DNA from: Nocardioides sp. S-1144
GTDB taxonomy: Bacteria; Actinomycetota; Actinomycetes; Propionibacteriales; Nocardioidaceae
Direction: 5' to 3'
DNA: 64,000 nucleotides
NCBI RefSeq assembly: GCF_005954645.2
Contig: NZ_CP040695.2
Location: 2,542,001 to 2,606,000 of the forward strand
Shown here one piece after another: positions 1 through 8,762 of this stretch (its first letter is position 1; each line of letters starts with the position of its first letter). The position numbers and the translations under genes were made by a program. The notes below the pieces were generated by a model. The model made no database searches and was not told the DNA's origin. It saw only the letters and a list, made by a program, of their open reading frames with translations.

Positions 1-524
1 GCCTCGCCGAGGTCGTTGCACTCGTCGGCGCCGGCCTCCAGCGTGGCCTCGAGGACGTCGTCCTCGGAGACCGTCCTGCCCTCCTGCTCGGCCGGCACGA
101 TCACGACGCCCTTGCGGTTGAACAGGAACGACACCGAGCCGGGGTCGGCCAGCGAGCCGCCGTTGCGGCTCATGGCGGTGCGGACCTCCATGGCGGCGCG
201 GTTCTTGTTGTCGGTGAGGCACTCGATGAGCAGCGCGACGCCGGCCGGGCCGTAGCCCTCGTACATGATCGTCTGGTAGTCGGCCCCGCCGGTCTCGGCG
301 CCGGAGCCGCGCTTGACCGCGCGCTCGATGTTGTCCTTGGTGACCGACGACTTCTTCGCCTTCTGGATGGCGTCGAAGAGCGTCGGGTTGCCGGCGGGGT
401 CACCCCCGCCCATGCGGGCGGCGACCTCGATGGTCTTGATCAGCTTGGTGGTCAGCTTGCTGCGCTTGGAGTCGAGCGCGGCCTTCTTGTGCTTGGTGGT
501 CGCCCACTTGGAGTGCCCGGACAT
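1..524 (-). CDS. yebC: YebC/PmpR-family regulatory protein (3' end cut by window)
   Basis: The protein starts [14 protein letters not shown], the family hallmark, and continues with [19 protein letters not shown] and an [13 protein letters not shown] segment typical of TACO1/YebC proteins. About 174 residues of the usual ~250 are present; the C-terminus lies outside the window. YebC-type proteins act in the cytoplasm as DNA-binding regulators or as translation factors that relieve ribosome stalling at proline runs. The ATG at 522-524 follows GAGAGGTAGGC, a good ribosome binding site. It lies 26 nt downstream of pdxT, and in actinomycetes pdxT-yebC-ruvC is a common order, so it is probably co-transcribed with pdxT. 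Confidence 0.95.
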   Translation of the reverse strand, partial: MSGHSKWATTKHKKAALDSKRSKLTTKLIKTIEVAARMGGGDPAGNPTLFDAIQKAKKSSVTKDNIERAVKRGSGAETGGADYQTIMYEGYGPAGVALLIECLTDNKNRAAMEVRTAMSRNGGSLADPGSVSFLFNRKGVVIVPAEQEGRTVSEDDVLEATLEAGADECNDLGE

Positions 525-550
525 GCCTACCTCTCTCAACGGTTTCTGCG

Positions 551-1144
551 TCAGGTGCTGGCGACCAGCTCGACGAACAGTCGGTGCACCCGGCTGTCGT
601 CCCCGACCTCCGGGTGGAAGGAGGTGGCGAGCAGGCGGCCCTGACGGACCGCGACGATCCTATCCGCGGCCGGTCCGTGCTCGACGCGTGCCAGCACCTC
701 CACGTCCGGACCGACCTGCTCGACCCACGGCGCCCGGATGAAGACGGCGTGCACCGGGCCGGCGACGCCGGTGACGTGGAGGTCCTCCTCGAAGGAGTCG
801 ACCTGGCGGCCGAAGGCGTTGCGACGCACGGTGATGTCGAGGCCGCCGATGGTCTCCTGGCCGGCCGCGCCGTCCTCGATCCGGTCGGCGAGCAGGATCA
901 TGCCCGCGCAGGTGCCGAAGACGGGCAACCCGTCGCCGACGCGCTCGCGCAGGGGCTCGACCAGCTCGAAGATCCGGGCCAGCTTGGCCATCGTGGTCGA
1001 CTCCCCGCCCGGGACGACGAGCCCGTCGACGGCGTCCAGCTCGGCGCGACGGCGCACCGGCACCGCCCGGACGCCGAGGGAGGTCAGGGTCCGCAGGTGC
1101 TCGCGGACGTCGCCCTGCAGGGCGAGCACGCCGATCGTCGTCAC
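551..1144 (-). CDS. pdxT: Pyridoxal 5'-phosphate synthase, glutaminase subunit
   Basis: Class I glutamine amidotransferase of 197 residues, the usual PdxT length. It releases ammonia from glutamine and channels it to PdxS, which makes pyridoxal phosphate from ribose 5-phosphate and glyceraldehyde 3-phosphate. Visible landmarks are the N-terminal [13 protein letters not shown] near residue 47, the nucleophile Cys79 in GTCAGM, and the His177/Glu179 pair in FHPEV. The start is GTG at 1144. Its partner pdxS is over 5.7 kb away (6897-7799) on the same strand, whereas these genes are usually adjacent; the intervening genes look like an insertion. Confidence 0.96.
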   Translation of the reverse strand: MTTIGVLALQGDVREHLRTLTSLGVRAVPVRRRAELDAVDGLVVPGGESTTMAKLARIFELVEPLRERVGDGLPVFGTCAGMILLADRIEDGAAGQETIGGLDITVRRNAFGRQVDSFEEDLHVTGVAGPVHAVFIRAPWVEQVGPDVEVLARVEHGPAADRIVAVRQGRLLATSFHPEVGDDSRVHRLFVELVAST

Positions 1145-1197
1145 CGGGCGATCCTAGGGTCGCCCGTCGTCTCGGCCCGCCCCTCTACCCTCGGCGC

Positions 1198-2718
1198 ATG
1201 AAGCCGCAGCTCGGGGTGGCCCGCCTGGTGACCGCCCTCGCCCTCGTCGTGACCCTGGGCGCGGTGGCGCTGCTGACCTACGTCGTCCTCCCCCGCTCCG
1301 ACGACCCCGCGCCCGACGAGCCCGGCCCGTCCGACGCGGCGTCCGCCCCGACGTCGACGCCGACCGACGAAGCGACCTCCGCCCCGCCGTCGCCGACGGC
1401 CGGGGACTGGCCGGCGAGGGTGCAGCCGTTCGTCGACGTCGTCGAGCGCGAGCGCGGGCTGCAGTTCACCGAGACGGTGCCGGTCGTCTTCCTCGCGCCC
1501 GACCGGTTCCGCGCCCAGGTGACCCAGGACCAGGGCGACCTGACCCGCGAGGAGCGTGCCGAGGCCCGCAGGGACACCGCGTTCTTCCGGGCACTCGGCC
1601 TGATCGGCCGCGACGTCGACCTGTTCGACGAGGTGCAGCGGCTGCGGGGCGTCGGCACGCTCGGCTACTACTCCAGCGACGACCAGCGGATCCGGGTGCG
1701 GGGCACCGACCTGACGCCGGCCGTGCGCGCGACGCTGGTGCACGAGCTCACCCACGCCCTCCAGGACCAGCGCTTCGCGATCGGCGAGACCTCCGAGAAG
1801 CTCGGCGAGCAGGAGTCCGGCTCCGCCGAGAGCGCCTACGACGCCCTGGTCGAGGGCGACGCCTCCCGCGTCGAGACCGCCTACGTCCAGGGCCTCCCGC
1901 AGGAGGAGCAGGACGCCTGGGCCGACGACAAGGCCGCCGAGACCGAGGCGTTCGAGGAGCAGTCGCGCGACATCCCGCCGGTGCTGGACAACCTCGTCGG
2001 GGCGCCCTACGTGCAGGGCGAGCAGCTGCTCCAGCTGGCCACCGCGCTGAGCGCCGACGGCGACGCCAACGCCGCCGCCGACGCCCTCTTCGCCGACCCG
2101 CCGACCACCGAGGAGCACCTCCTCGACCCGTGGACCCTGCTCGTCGACCAGGACGCCGGCGCGGTGGTCGACACCCCGGCACCCCGACTCGGCGTCGGCG
2201 AGGAGGAGCTCGACTCGGGCACCTTCGGTGCGTTCGGCTGGTACCTCGTGCTGGCCCAGCGGCTCGACCCGCGGACGGCGCTCGAGGCCACCGACGGCTG
2301 GGGCGGCGACGCCTACGTGTCCTACGAGGACGACGGGCGCAGCTGCGTGCGCGTGGCCTACCGCGGCGACACCCCCGACGACGTCGACCAGCTCGCCGAC
2401 GCCCTCGCCACCTGGGTCGCCCCGAGCCCCGCGGCCCGGGTCGAGCGCGACGGCGACCGACTGCTGTTCACGGCGTGCGAGCCCGACACCGACGTCCCGG
2501 CGCTCGAGGGGCAGGACCTCATCCTCCAGCTGCCGCTGACCCGCACGGCGATCACCACCCAGGTCGTCGAGCAGGGCGGCGAGCCGGACCTCACCCGCTG
2601 CTACGTCGAGGGGATCGTCGACCGGCTCACCGTCGAGCAGCTCGTCGACCCCGGGCAGGGCGAGTCGCCGGAGGTGGCGGCCCTCGTGCAGGAGGTCCTC
2701 GACGGCTGCGGGGGCTGA
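1198..2718 (+). CDS. Membrane-anchored protein with HExxH motif, function unknown
   Basis: A 506-residue protein with an N-terminal hydrophobic segment (about residues 9-31), then a Pro/Ala/Thr/Asp-rich linker (about 35-70) and a large presumably extracytoplasmic domain. HELTH at residues 182-186 sits in a zinc-metalloprotease-like context (LVHELTHALQDQ). The motif suggests, but does not prove, peptidase activity; no third zinc ligand can be assigned with certainty. The final part contains several cysteines that could form disulfides. It is divergent from pdxT (53 nt gap), and its stop abuts the stop of the convergent signal peptidase gene. I do not recognise a named family. Confidence 0.85.
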   Translation: MKPQLGVARLVTALALVVTLGAVALLTYVVLPRSDDPAPDEPGPSDAASAPTSTPTDEATSAPPSPTAGDWPARVQPFVDVVERERGLQFTETVPVVFLAPDRFRAQVTQDQGDLTREERAEARRDTAFFRALGLIGRDVDLFDEVQRLRGVGTLGYYSSDDQRIRVRGTDLTPAVRATLVHELTHALQDQRFAIGETSEKLGEQESGSAESAYDALVEGDASRVETAYVQGLPQEEQDAWADDKAAETEAFEEQSRDIPPVLDNLVGAPYVQGEQLLQLATALSADGDANAAADALFADPPTTEEHLLDPWTLLVDQDAGAVVDTPAPRLGVGEEELDSGTFGAFGWYLVLAQRLDPRTALEATDGWGGDAYVSYEDDGRSCVRVAYRGDTPDDVDQLADALATWVAPSPAARVERDGDRLLFTACEPDTDVPALEGQDLILQLPLTRTAITTQVVEQGGEPDLTRCYVEGIVDRLTVEQLVDPGQGESPEVAALVQEVLDGCGG

Positions 2719-2740
2719 CTACAGCGCGTTGACGCTGTAG
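2719..2740. terminator. Convergent-gene hairpin (8-bp stem)
   Basis: Perfect inverted repeat CTACAGCG / CGCTGTAG with a six-base loop. It begins at the last codon of the minus-strand signal peptidase fusion and directly follows the stop of the plus-strand HExxH gene. No T-run follows on either side. It could slow transcription from both directions, and it also encodes the end of the minus-strand protein, so chance is possible. Confidence 0.35.
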
Positions 2741-4137
2741 CCCACCGAGCCGTTGGCGACGTTGCCGAAGGCGTCGGTCGACCGCAGCGTCAGGAGGAAC
2801 TCGGCGGCGAGGAGGCTGGGGTAGGCCGTGGCCGGGCTCCCCGGGACCGTCCAGCTCGTGGTCCCCGTCGTCGCGCGGAAGGTCGGGCACGACGCCTGGG
2901 CCACCTGGACCCACGCCGACCCGGACCAGCAGAACCACGTCGACCCGAGGACGCCGGTGAGGGTGCGGAGCAGCGTGTACTCGGTGAGCGCGACGCCCGA
3001 GGCGTCCGCCGAGGTGCCGCAGGCGATCCCGGCCGGGACGCACGCGGCCACCTGGCTCCGCATGTTGGCGGCCGACACGTTCGTGGTGCGCGGCTGGGTC
3101 AGGGCCAGCACCGGGCCGGTCACCTCGGGGGTGTACACCCGTCGCGTCGACTCCTCGACCCACTGCCCGCCGATCTTCGCCCGCACCGAGTAGTAGACGG
3201 TGCCGGCCTGCCTCACGTCGGTGCAGCTCAGCGCGGTCGTGGTGCAGACCGAGGTCCCGGTGCCGCCGGTGGCGGTGGTGTGGCGGAGCACCTCGTAGGC
3301 CGTGGCCGTGGTCGCGCCGACCGCGGCGCTCGACCAGGTCAGCGCGACGACGCTCGTCGTCGGTGTCTGGGTGCTCCCGGGGGCCGCGGGGACGGCGAGG
3401 TCGGCCGCGCCGAACGACGAGGTGAGCGCCCGGTTGGCGTCGGTGAACGCCGCCAGGGTGCCCTCGACCCCGCCCGCCCCGAGCGAGCCGCCGACCAGCA
3501 CCAGGGTCACCGCGGCGGCACCGGCTGCGCGCCGGTCACGCCCGGCACCGCGGTGGCGGGCGGGACCGGCGCCGCGGCGCGCCCGCGCCGCGTCGTCCGG
3601 GTCGTCCTCGTCCGCGCCGTCCGCGCCGTCCTCGTCGTCCGCGTCGTCCTCGTCGTCCTCGTCGGTGCGCCCGAACGTCATCAGGACCAGCATCAGGCTC
3701 AGGCACCCGACGGCGAGCAGCCCGGGCGGCGTGAGGACGTGCGCGACCACGAAGCCGCCGTACGGGGCGGAGGCGACCACGCGCTCGACCGACTCGACGA
3801 CGTAGACCTCGTCGTCCGGCGTGGTGTTGGCGTCCCCCTGGAGCACCAGGGTCGCCCGGTCGCCGCGCACGGTCGTCGAGACCACCCGGTGCGTGATCCG
3901 GTCACCGTTGGCCGCGAGCACGCTGACGACGTCGCCGGGTCGGACGTCGGCCGCGGCCGTCTCCCGCGTGAGCGCGACCCCACCGGTGGGGATGTCCGGT
4001 GCCATCGAGCCGGAGCGGAAGACGAGGAGGCTGAAGCCCAGGAAGGCCACGGCCACGCCGGCGAGGACCGCGAGCAGCCCGAGGGCCGCGCCGGCCCACA
4101 GGAGGAGCTCGCGAAGTCGGTGCATCCGCTCAGGCAC
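2719..4137 (-). CDS. SipW-type signal peptidase I fused to a SipW-substrate-like domain
   Basis: 472 residues in two parts. Residues 1-155 form a signal peptidase I of the SipW/archaeal type: TM at about 13-40, the catalytic Ser44 in SGSM, GDVVSV, His83 in ITHRVV (His replaces the bacterial Lys in this subclass), GDANTTPDDE at 101-110, and a second TM at 136-156. A very acidic linker (158-183) and a basic stretch (184-204) follow. Then come a second hydrophobic segment (205-224) and GTLAAFTD (226-233), which resembles the N-terminus of SipW-cleaved exported proteins, and about 240 residues of a Thr/Val-rich fibronectin-III-like region. The frame is continuous. Its start overlaps the upstream gene by 8 nt. 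Confidence 0.85.
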   Translation of the reverse strand: MPERMHRLRELLLWAGAALGLLAVLAGVAVAFLGFSLLVFRSGSMAPDIPTGGVALTRETAAADVRPGDVVSVLAANGDRITHRVVSTTVRGDRATLVLQGDANTTPDDEVYVVESVERVVASAPYGGFVVAHVLTPPGLLAVGCLSLMLVLMTFGRTDEDDEDDADDEDGADGADEDDPDDAARARRGAGPARHRGAGRDRRAAGAAAVTLVLVGGSLGAGGVEGTLAAFTDANRALTSSFGAADLAVPAAPGSTQTPTTSVVALTWSSAAVGATTATAYEVLRHTTATGGTGTSVCTTTALSCTDVRQAGTVYYSVRAKIGGQWVEESTRRVYTPEVTGPVLALTQPRTTNVSAANMRSQVAACVPAGIACGTSADASGVALTEYTLLRTLTGVLGSTWFCWSGSAWVQVAQASCPTFRATTGTTSWTVPGSPATAYPSLLAAEFLLTLRSTDAFGNVANGSVGYSVNAL

Positions 4138-4777
4138 CGACCTGCTTGGAGTCGAAGAGGAACGACGCGGTCCCGCCGAGGGTCTGCAGCGCGTTGGGGG
4201 CGTTGCTGTTCAGCCGGGCGATGATGCAGACGGTGTCGCTGGCCCCGACCGCCAGGGCGCGGTTGGTCGCGAAGGTCGAGGGCGCCGTGGTGAGGAGCGT
4301 GGTGTTGGCGTCGGTGGGGGTGACGGCGCCACACGTGCCGGTCCGGTTGCCGTTCGCGGCGGAGCCGGTGTTGGCGGCGGTGGCGCCGAACGTGACGGAG
4401 TACTGCAGCCCGTTGGTCACCGCCAGGCCGCCCGACCCGGTGCCGGTGAGGGTGTAGGTGAGCGGCACCGTCCCGGCGTTGGCGACCGGGAAGCTCCCGG
4501 CCACGCTCTCGCCGGGCACCATGTTGCCCAGCGCCAGGCTGGCGATCGTCGTCGAGCCACCGTTGTTGGCCTGGCCCGCGAGCTGACCGTTCACGGTGAT
4601 GTCGAGGGTGCCCGAGCTGAACGCGCCGGTCTGGGCGGTCCCGGAGTCGGTCCAGAACGCGAAGGTGCCCTTCACGCTCAGTCCGGTCGCGAGGACCGCG
4701 ACGGCGCCGAGCGAGATGATCGCCCGGGTGCGGCCGGAACGTCGGCGCCGGCGGGTGCTGGTGCGGGGGGTGCGCAT
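4130..4777 (-). CDS. SipW-dependent-type exported protein (TasA/camelysin-like)
   Basis: 215 residues. It has an Arg-rich N-terminus (1-18), a hydrophobic stretch (19-37) and GTFAFWTDSGT followed by GAFSSGTLDI, the pattern of SipW-processed proteins such as TasA and camelysin. The mature part is Thr/Ala/Gly/Asn-rich and contains the MVPGESVAGSFPVAN-like segment found in this group, so a secreted beta-rich surface or fibre protein is likely. I chose ATG 4777 because AGGAG lies at the right distance; the open frame extends upstream to 5053 but only as low-complexity Pro/Arg sequence. A run of eight C residues lies 26-33 nt before the ATG. Confidence 0.82.
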   Translation of the reverse strand: MRTPRTSTRRRRRSGRTRAIISLGAVAVLATGLSVKGTFAFWTDSGTAQTGAFSSGTLDITVNGQLAGQANNGGSTTIASLALGNMVPGESVAGSFPVANAGTVPLTYTLTGTGSGGLAVTNGLQYSVTFGATAANTGSAANGNRTGTCGAVTPTDANTTLLTTAPSTFATNRALAVGASDTVCIIARLNSNAPNALQTLGGTASFLFDSKQVGA

Positions 4778-4802
4778 CGTGGATCTCCTGGGGTGGGGCC
4801 GT

Positions 4803-4810
4803 GGGGGGGG
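4803..4810 (-). promoter_or_regulatory. C8 homopolymer tract in leader of SipW-substrate gene
   Basis: Eight consecutive G on the plus strand (C on the coding strand) 26-33 nt before ATG 4777, within the 52-nt gap after the LPXTG gene. It mirrors the C8 run at 6696-6703 before the other exported-protein gene. Confidence 0.4.
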
Positions 4811-4829
4811 CGGACGAGCGGGGTGGGGG

Positions 4830-5486
4830 TCAGGCGTCCGGTGGGGGGCGGCGCCGGGAGAGCAGGACGAGCAGGGCGCCGCCGAGCACGAGCCCGGCCG
4901 CGGCGGGCAGCAGCCAGGGCTCGATCGAGGAGCCCGTGGCCGGGAGGTCAACGCCCGGCAGCGCGAGGTCGGGCGTCCCGTCGCCCGGCGTGCCCCCGCC
5001 GTCGTCGCCGTCGGTCGACTCGGTGAGGGTGACGGTGAAGTCGAGGTCGGCACCGAGCACCATGGTGGCGTTCGGCGCCTCGGGCGCGAGCCGCACCCGG
5101 ACGTCGACGGCGACCTCGGTACCGGCGGCGACGTCCTCGGCGTCGATGAGCTCGTGCGCGCCCGGGGCGGTGGTGCCGACGTAGTCCTGCTGCCCGATCC
5201 GGGCCGCGACCTCGAGGTCGTCGGTCCCGAACAGCGCGTCGCGGGGCGCCCGGTCGATGCGGACCGTGAGGTCGCCGAGGCCGGAGGACTGGTTGCGCAC
5301 CCAGAACCGCGCGGTGCGCTCGTCGCCCGGCACCCAGCGCACCTCCGGGTCGAACAACGGTCGGGTCAGGGCGTCGCCGTAGTGCACGCCGTCCCTGCTC
5401 ACCCCGAGCTGCCCCTCGGCGGCCGCCGCCGGCGACAGGGACGCCGCCGCCAGCAGCACGACCGGGACGACCACGGCGGTCCTCAC
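4830..5486 (-). CDS. LPXTG cell-wall-anchored surface protein
   Basis: 218 residues. A signal peptide (about 1-23, ending AAAA-EG) is followed by an extracellular domain. A Gly/Asp/Thr-rich spacer leads to LPATG at 181-185, a hydrophobic segment and an RRR tail, a standard sortase substrate. GTG 5486 overlaps the TGA of the upstream signal peptidase as GTGA, so translation is probably coupled. The protein is likely transferred to peptidoglycan by a housekeeping sortase elsewhere, since no sortase lies in this window. Placement between two SipW-type peptidase/substrate sets suggests a minor subunit or wall anchor of the same surface structure; this is inference. Confidence 0.8.
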   Translation of the reverse strand: MRTAVVVPVVLLAAASLSPAAAAEGQLGVSRDGVHYGDALTRPLFDPEVRWVPGDERTARFWVRNQSSGLGDLTVRIDRAPRDALFGTDDLEVAARIGQQDYVGTTAPGAHELIDAEDVAAGTEVAVDVRVRLAPEAPNATMVLGADLDFTVTLTESTDGDDGGGTPGDGTPDLALPGVDLPATGSSIEPWLLPAAAGLVLGGALLVLLSRRRPPPDA

Positions 5487-6085
5487 GACGGGCTCCGTCG
5501 TCGGGACCGGTCGCGGGCGGCTCCGGCGAACATCAGCAGCGCGTACCCGGCGAGCCCGCCGGCCACGACGAAGGTCACCAGCTGGCGCTCGTGACCGGTG
5601 ACCAGGGTGTTGAGGCCGCCCAGGTGCGGGACGGCGTACCAGAGCTCGCCGCGCACCTGCTCGGGTCGCACCCAGACCTCGTCGGGAGCACCGTTGGCGT
5701 CGCCCCGGGTCTGGAGCTCGACCTCGCCGCGGAGGCTGGTGCGCACCGCGACGACCCGGTGCGTGACGACCTCCGGCTCCCCCGAGCGGAGCTGGTAGGT
5801 GATCACCGACCCGAGGTGCAGGTCCTCGAAGGCGACCGGACGCACCACCACCAGGGTGCCGGGCGGCAGGTGCGGCCGCATCGACCCCGTGAGGACGGTG
5901 TAGGGAGTGGCCCCGCCGAGCCGCGGGACCACGACGGCGACCGCGATCGCCGCGACGCACGCCAGCAGCACCGCCCAGACGAGCACGCGGGCCGCGAGGC
6001 GCACGACCGATCCCACCGTGCCGCCGCTCCCGTCCGGACGGACGTCGGCGTCGGCACGGTGGTCCAGGGACACACCGGGAGTCAT
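5483..6085 (-). CDS. SipW-type signal peptidase I
   Basis: 200-residue membrane peptidase. TM1 is at about 30-53; the catalytic Ser68 is in TGSMRP; His109 in VVTHRVV is the SipW-type general base; GDANGAPDEVW at 128-138 and a C-terminal TM (about 168-190) complete the fold. Enzymes of this subclass remove the special signal peptides of TasA/camelysin-like proteins. It sits 19 nt downstream of one such protein (6105-6671) and overlaps the LPXTG gene, so it is likely the processing enzyme for this operon. Confidence 0.9.
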   Translation of the reverse strand: MTPGVSLDHRADADVRPDGSGGTVGSVVRLAARVLVWAVLLACVAAIAVAVVVPRLGGATPYTVLTGSMRPHLPPGTLVVVRPVAFEDLHLGSVITYQLRSGEPEVVTHRVVAVRTSLRGEVELQTRGDANGAPDEVWVRPEQVRGELWYAVPHLGGLNTLVTGHERQLVTFVVAGGLAGYALLMFAGAARDRSRRRSPS

Positions 6086-6104
6086 CAGCGCGGGCTGGGG
6101 ACGG

Positions 6105-6671
6105 TCAGGGGTTCGGGTTGTCGGCGCCGAGGTCCTGGGTGAGGGCGACGGTGAGGTTCGCGAGCGACGCCGTGATGTTCTGGGTGTCGTTGGCGTTGAT
6201 CGTGGTGGCGTTGCCGAACGGGATCGTCACCACGATGCTCGCGGTGAGCGTGTCGCCGTCGTTCTCCTCGGTGATCGTGTCGTCCGCCGCCAGGGGCCCG
6301 CCGGGCAGCGCGTACGTCGCGTCGACGGTCGCCGTGAACGACGGCGCCGCCGGCGCCGGCGTGATGACGATCGTGTCGGGGATGGTCGGGCTGGCCTCGA
6401 GGTTGTCGCCCTCGGCGCCGATCACGAACTCGCAGTCCTTGGTGATCGCGTCACCGGGCACGAAGTTGACCACGGGCGCGCCGGCGTTGCCACCGTCGGC
6501 GTAGACCCAGTCGGCGTCGCACACGCCGTCGTCGAGGGTGAGGAAGCCGGCGTTCACGGAGCCGCCGTTGACGGTGGCGGAGTCGCTCCAGAAGGCGAGC
6601 GTGCCGGCGCCGCCGAGCAGGAGGACAGCGGCGGCCGCGGCGCCGATGGCGCCCTTGGTTGACTTGTTCAT
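6105..6671 (-). CDS. Alternate-type (SipW class) signal peptide protein
   Basis: 188 residues starting MNKSTKGAIG, then a hydrophobic core (8-25) and GTLAFWSDSATVNGGSVNAG, the alternate-type signal peptide whose gene family sits next to SipW peptidases in actinomycetes. The mature part is acidic and rich in Thr, Asn, Ala and Asp, with two cysteines about 15 residues apart, consistent with an exported beta-sandwich protein. ATG 6671 is preferred over an in-frame GTG at 6764 because it begins the typical signal peptide, although the ribosome binding site (GAAAGA) is weak. The leader carries C6 and C8 runs and a GGGGGATCCCCC palindrome at 6699-6710. It is the first gene of the cassette. Confidence 0.82.
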   Translation of the reverse strand: MNKSTKGAIGAAAAAVLLLGGAGTLAFWSDSATVNGGSVNAGFLTLDDGVCDADWVYADGGNAGAPVVNFVPGDAITKDCEFVIGAEGDNLEASPTIPDTIVITPAPAAPSFTATVDATYALPGGPLAADDTITEENDGDTLTASIVVTIPFGNATTINANDTQNITASLANLTVALTQDLGADNPNP

Positions 6672-6695
6672 GTGGAGGTCTTTCGTGGGGGGTGT

Positions 6696-6710
6696 GGGGG
6701 GGGATCCCCC
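6696..6710 (-). promoter_or_regulatory. Homopolymer tract and palindrome in 5' leader
   Basis: On the plus strand G8 (6696-6703) runs into GGGGGATCCCCC (6699-6710). On the coding strand this places a C8 run 25-32 nt before the ATG at 6671. The second exported-protein gene of the cassette has a C8 run (4803-4810) at nearly the same distance from its ATG. Such runs are prone to slippage and could tune expression. The effect is inferred only from position. Confidence 0.4.
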
Positions 6711-6896
6711 GACCGGGTCGGGGGCGCGACCACTGACGCGACCGGGCACGTCGGAGACCGACACGCCTGTCTAGTCCAGCCGTCGGACCCCTCGTACCCA
6801 CCCGACCCGGAAACAGGAATTTTACCTTGGTGTGATCCGCGTCACGCCGTTCCAGCCCCGGGACGGAGCACCCCGGGCCCCCCCTCTCCGGGACCC

Positions 6897-7799
<903 letters not shown>

Positions 7800-7810
7800 A
7801 ACCGGCGACT

Positions 7811-8494
7811 CTAGGCCTGGGGGGTGGGTCCTGCCGATTCGCCGGAGGGGGGTCCGGCCGGGGGTGCGGCGGCCGCGGTGGCCGCGTCGAGGACGAGCGC
7901 CTGGCGGCGCACCTTGAGCACGCGGAAGCCGACGGTGTAGGTGTTGGCGACGGCCAGGACCCAGAGCGTGACGTACATCAGGATCGGCAGGTCGAAGATC
8001 GCGCCGAGCCCGGTCATCACCAGGATCGAGACCAGGCGGTCGGCGCGCTCGGCGATCCCGCCCCTGGCGTCCATGCCCAGCGACTCCGCGCGGGCCCGGG
8101 CGTAGGAGGTCACCGAGCCCATCACCAGGCAGTAGAGCGAGACGCACAGGTAGAGGTAGCTGTCGCCGACGCCGGCGAAGTAGAGCGCCAGCCCGCCGAA
8201 GATGGCCCCGTCGCCGAACCGGTCGAGGGTGGAGTCCCAGAACGCGCCGAACTTCGAGCTGCGCCCCAGCTCGCGGGCCATCTTGCCGTCGACCAGGTCG
8301 CTGAAGACGAACGCGGTGATGAACAGGACGCCGATGAGCAGCTCGCCGATCGGGAAGAAGATCAGCGCCCCGGCGCAGACGCCGATGGTGCCGACGAGGG
8401 TCACGGTGTCGGGGCTGATCCCGAGCTTGATGAAGAGCCTGACGAAGGGCATCAGCACGACGCCCTGCCAGAACCCCTTGAATCTCTCCAACAT
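7811..8494 (-). CDS. pgsA: CDP-alcohol phosphatidyltransferase (phosphatidylinositol phosphate synthase type)
   Basis: 227-residue integral membrane enzyme. The CDP-alcohol signature is complete: Asp66, Asp69-Gly70, Ala73-Arg74, Gly83, Asp87 and Asp91. About six hydrophobic segments span residues 30-190. In actinomycetes the homologue beside the HIT and pdxS genes transfers phosphatidyl from CDP-diacylglycerol to inositol 1-phosphate, the first step of phosphatidylinositol synthesis. The Ala/Pro-rich C-terminus (about 205-227) looks unstructured. The inositol-phosphate substrate is inferred from family and context. Confidence 0.9.
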   Translation of the reverse strand: MLERFKGFWQGVVLMPFVRLFIKLGISPDTVTLVGTIGVCAGALIFFPIGELLIGVLFITAFVFSDLVDGKMARELGRSSKFGAFWDSTLDRFGDGAIFGGLALYFAGVGDSYLYLCVSLYCLVMGSVTSYARARAESLGMDARGGIAERADRLVSILVMTGLGAIFDLPILMYVTLWVLAVANTYTVGFRVLKVRRQALVLDAATAAAAPPAGPPSGESAGPTPQA

Positions 8495-8603
8495 GTCGCG
8501 AGCAGGCTACCGGTCGGCGGGCCTTGCTCGGCACCGACCCTGGACACCCGGCGTACTGTCGCACCACGGGCCCATCCAGGGTCTCCCTCAGAGAGCAGTC
8601 CTC

Positions 8604-8741
8604 ATGAGCGACAAGTCGCCACGGCAAGGAATGTCGAAGAAGTCCGGGAAGTCTCTCAAGGAGAAGCGCGCCGACAAGCGGGGCAAGGCCGACGGCGCCA
8701 CCGCGTCACCGGTGGAGCAGATCAACACCAAGCGGCGCTGA
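8604..8741 (+). CDS. Small basic conserved protein
   Basis: 45 residues, rich in Lys, Ser and Arg ([20 protein letters not shown] at the start, ending QINTKRR). The open frame runs further upstream to 8202 but that part is antisense to pgsA, so the ATG at 8604 after the pgsA start region is chosen. Small lysine-rich proteins like this are common in actinomycete genomes and have no known function; nucleic-acid binding is a guess from charge. It faces away from pgsA and converges on the HIT gene. Confidence 0.65.
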   Translation: MSDKSPRQGMSKKSGKSLKEKRADKRGKADGATASPVEQINTKRR

Positions 8742-8762
8742 GGAGCAGCCGGCGGCCGGGCG

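Noticed and set aside
8202..8603. N-terminal extension of the small basic protein
   Set aside because: It is antisense to pgsA; the ATG at 8604 gives a compact product of a known type.
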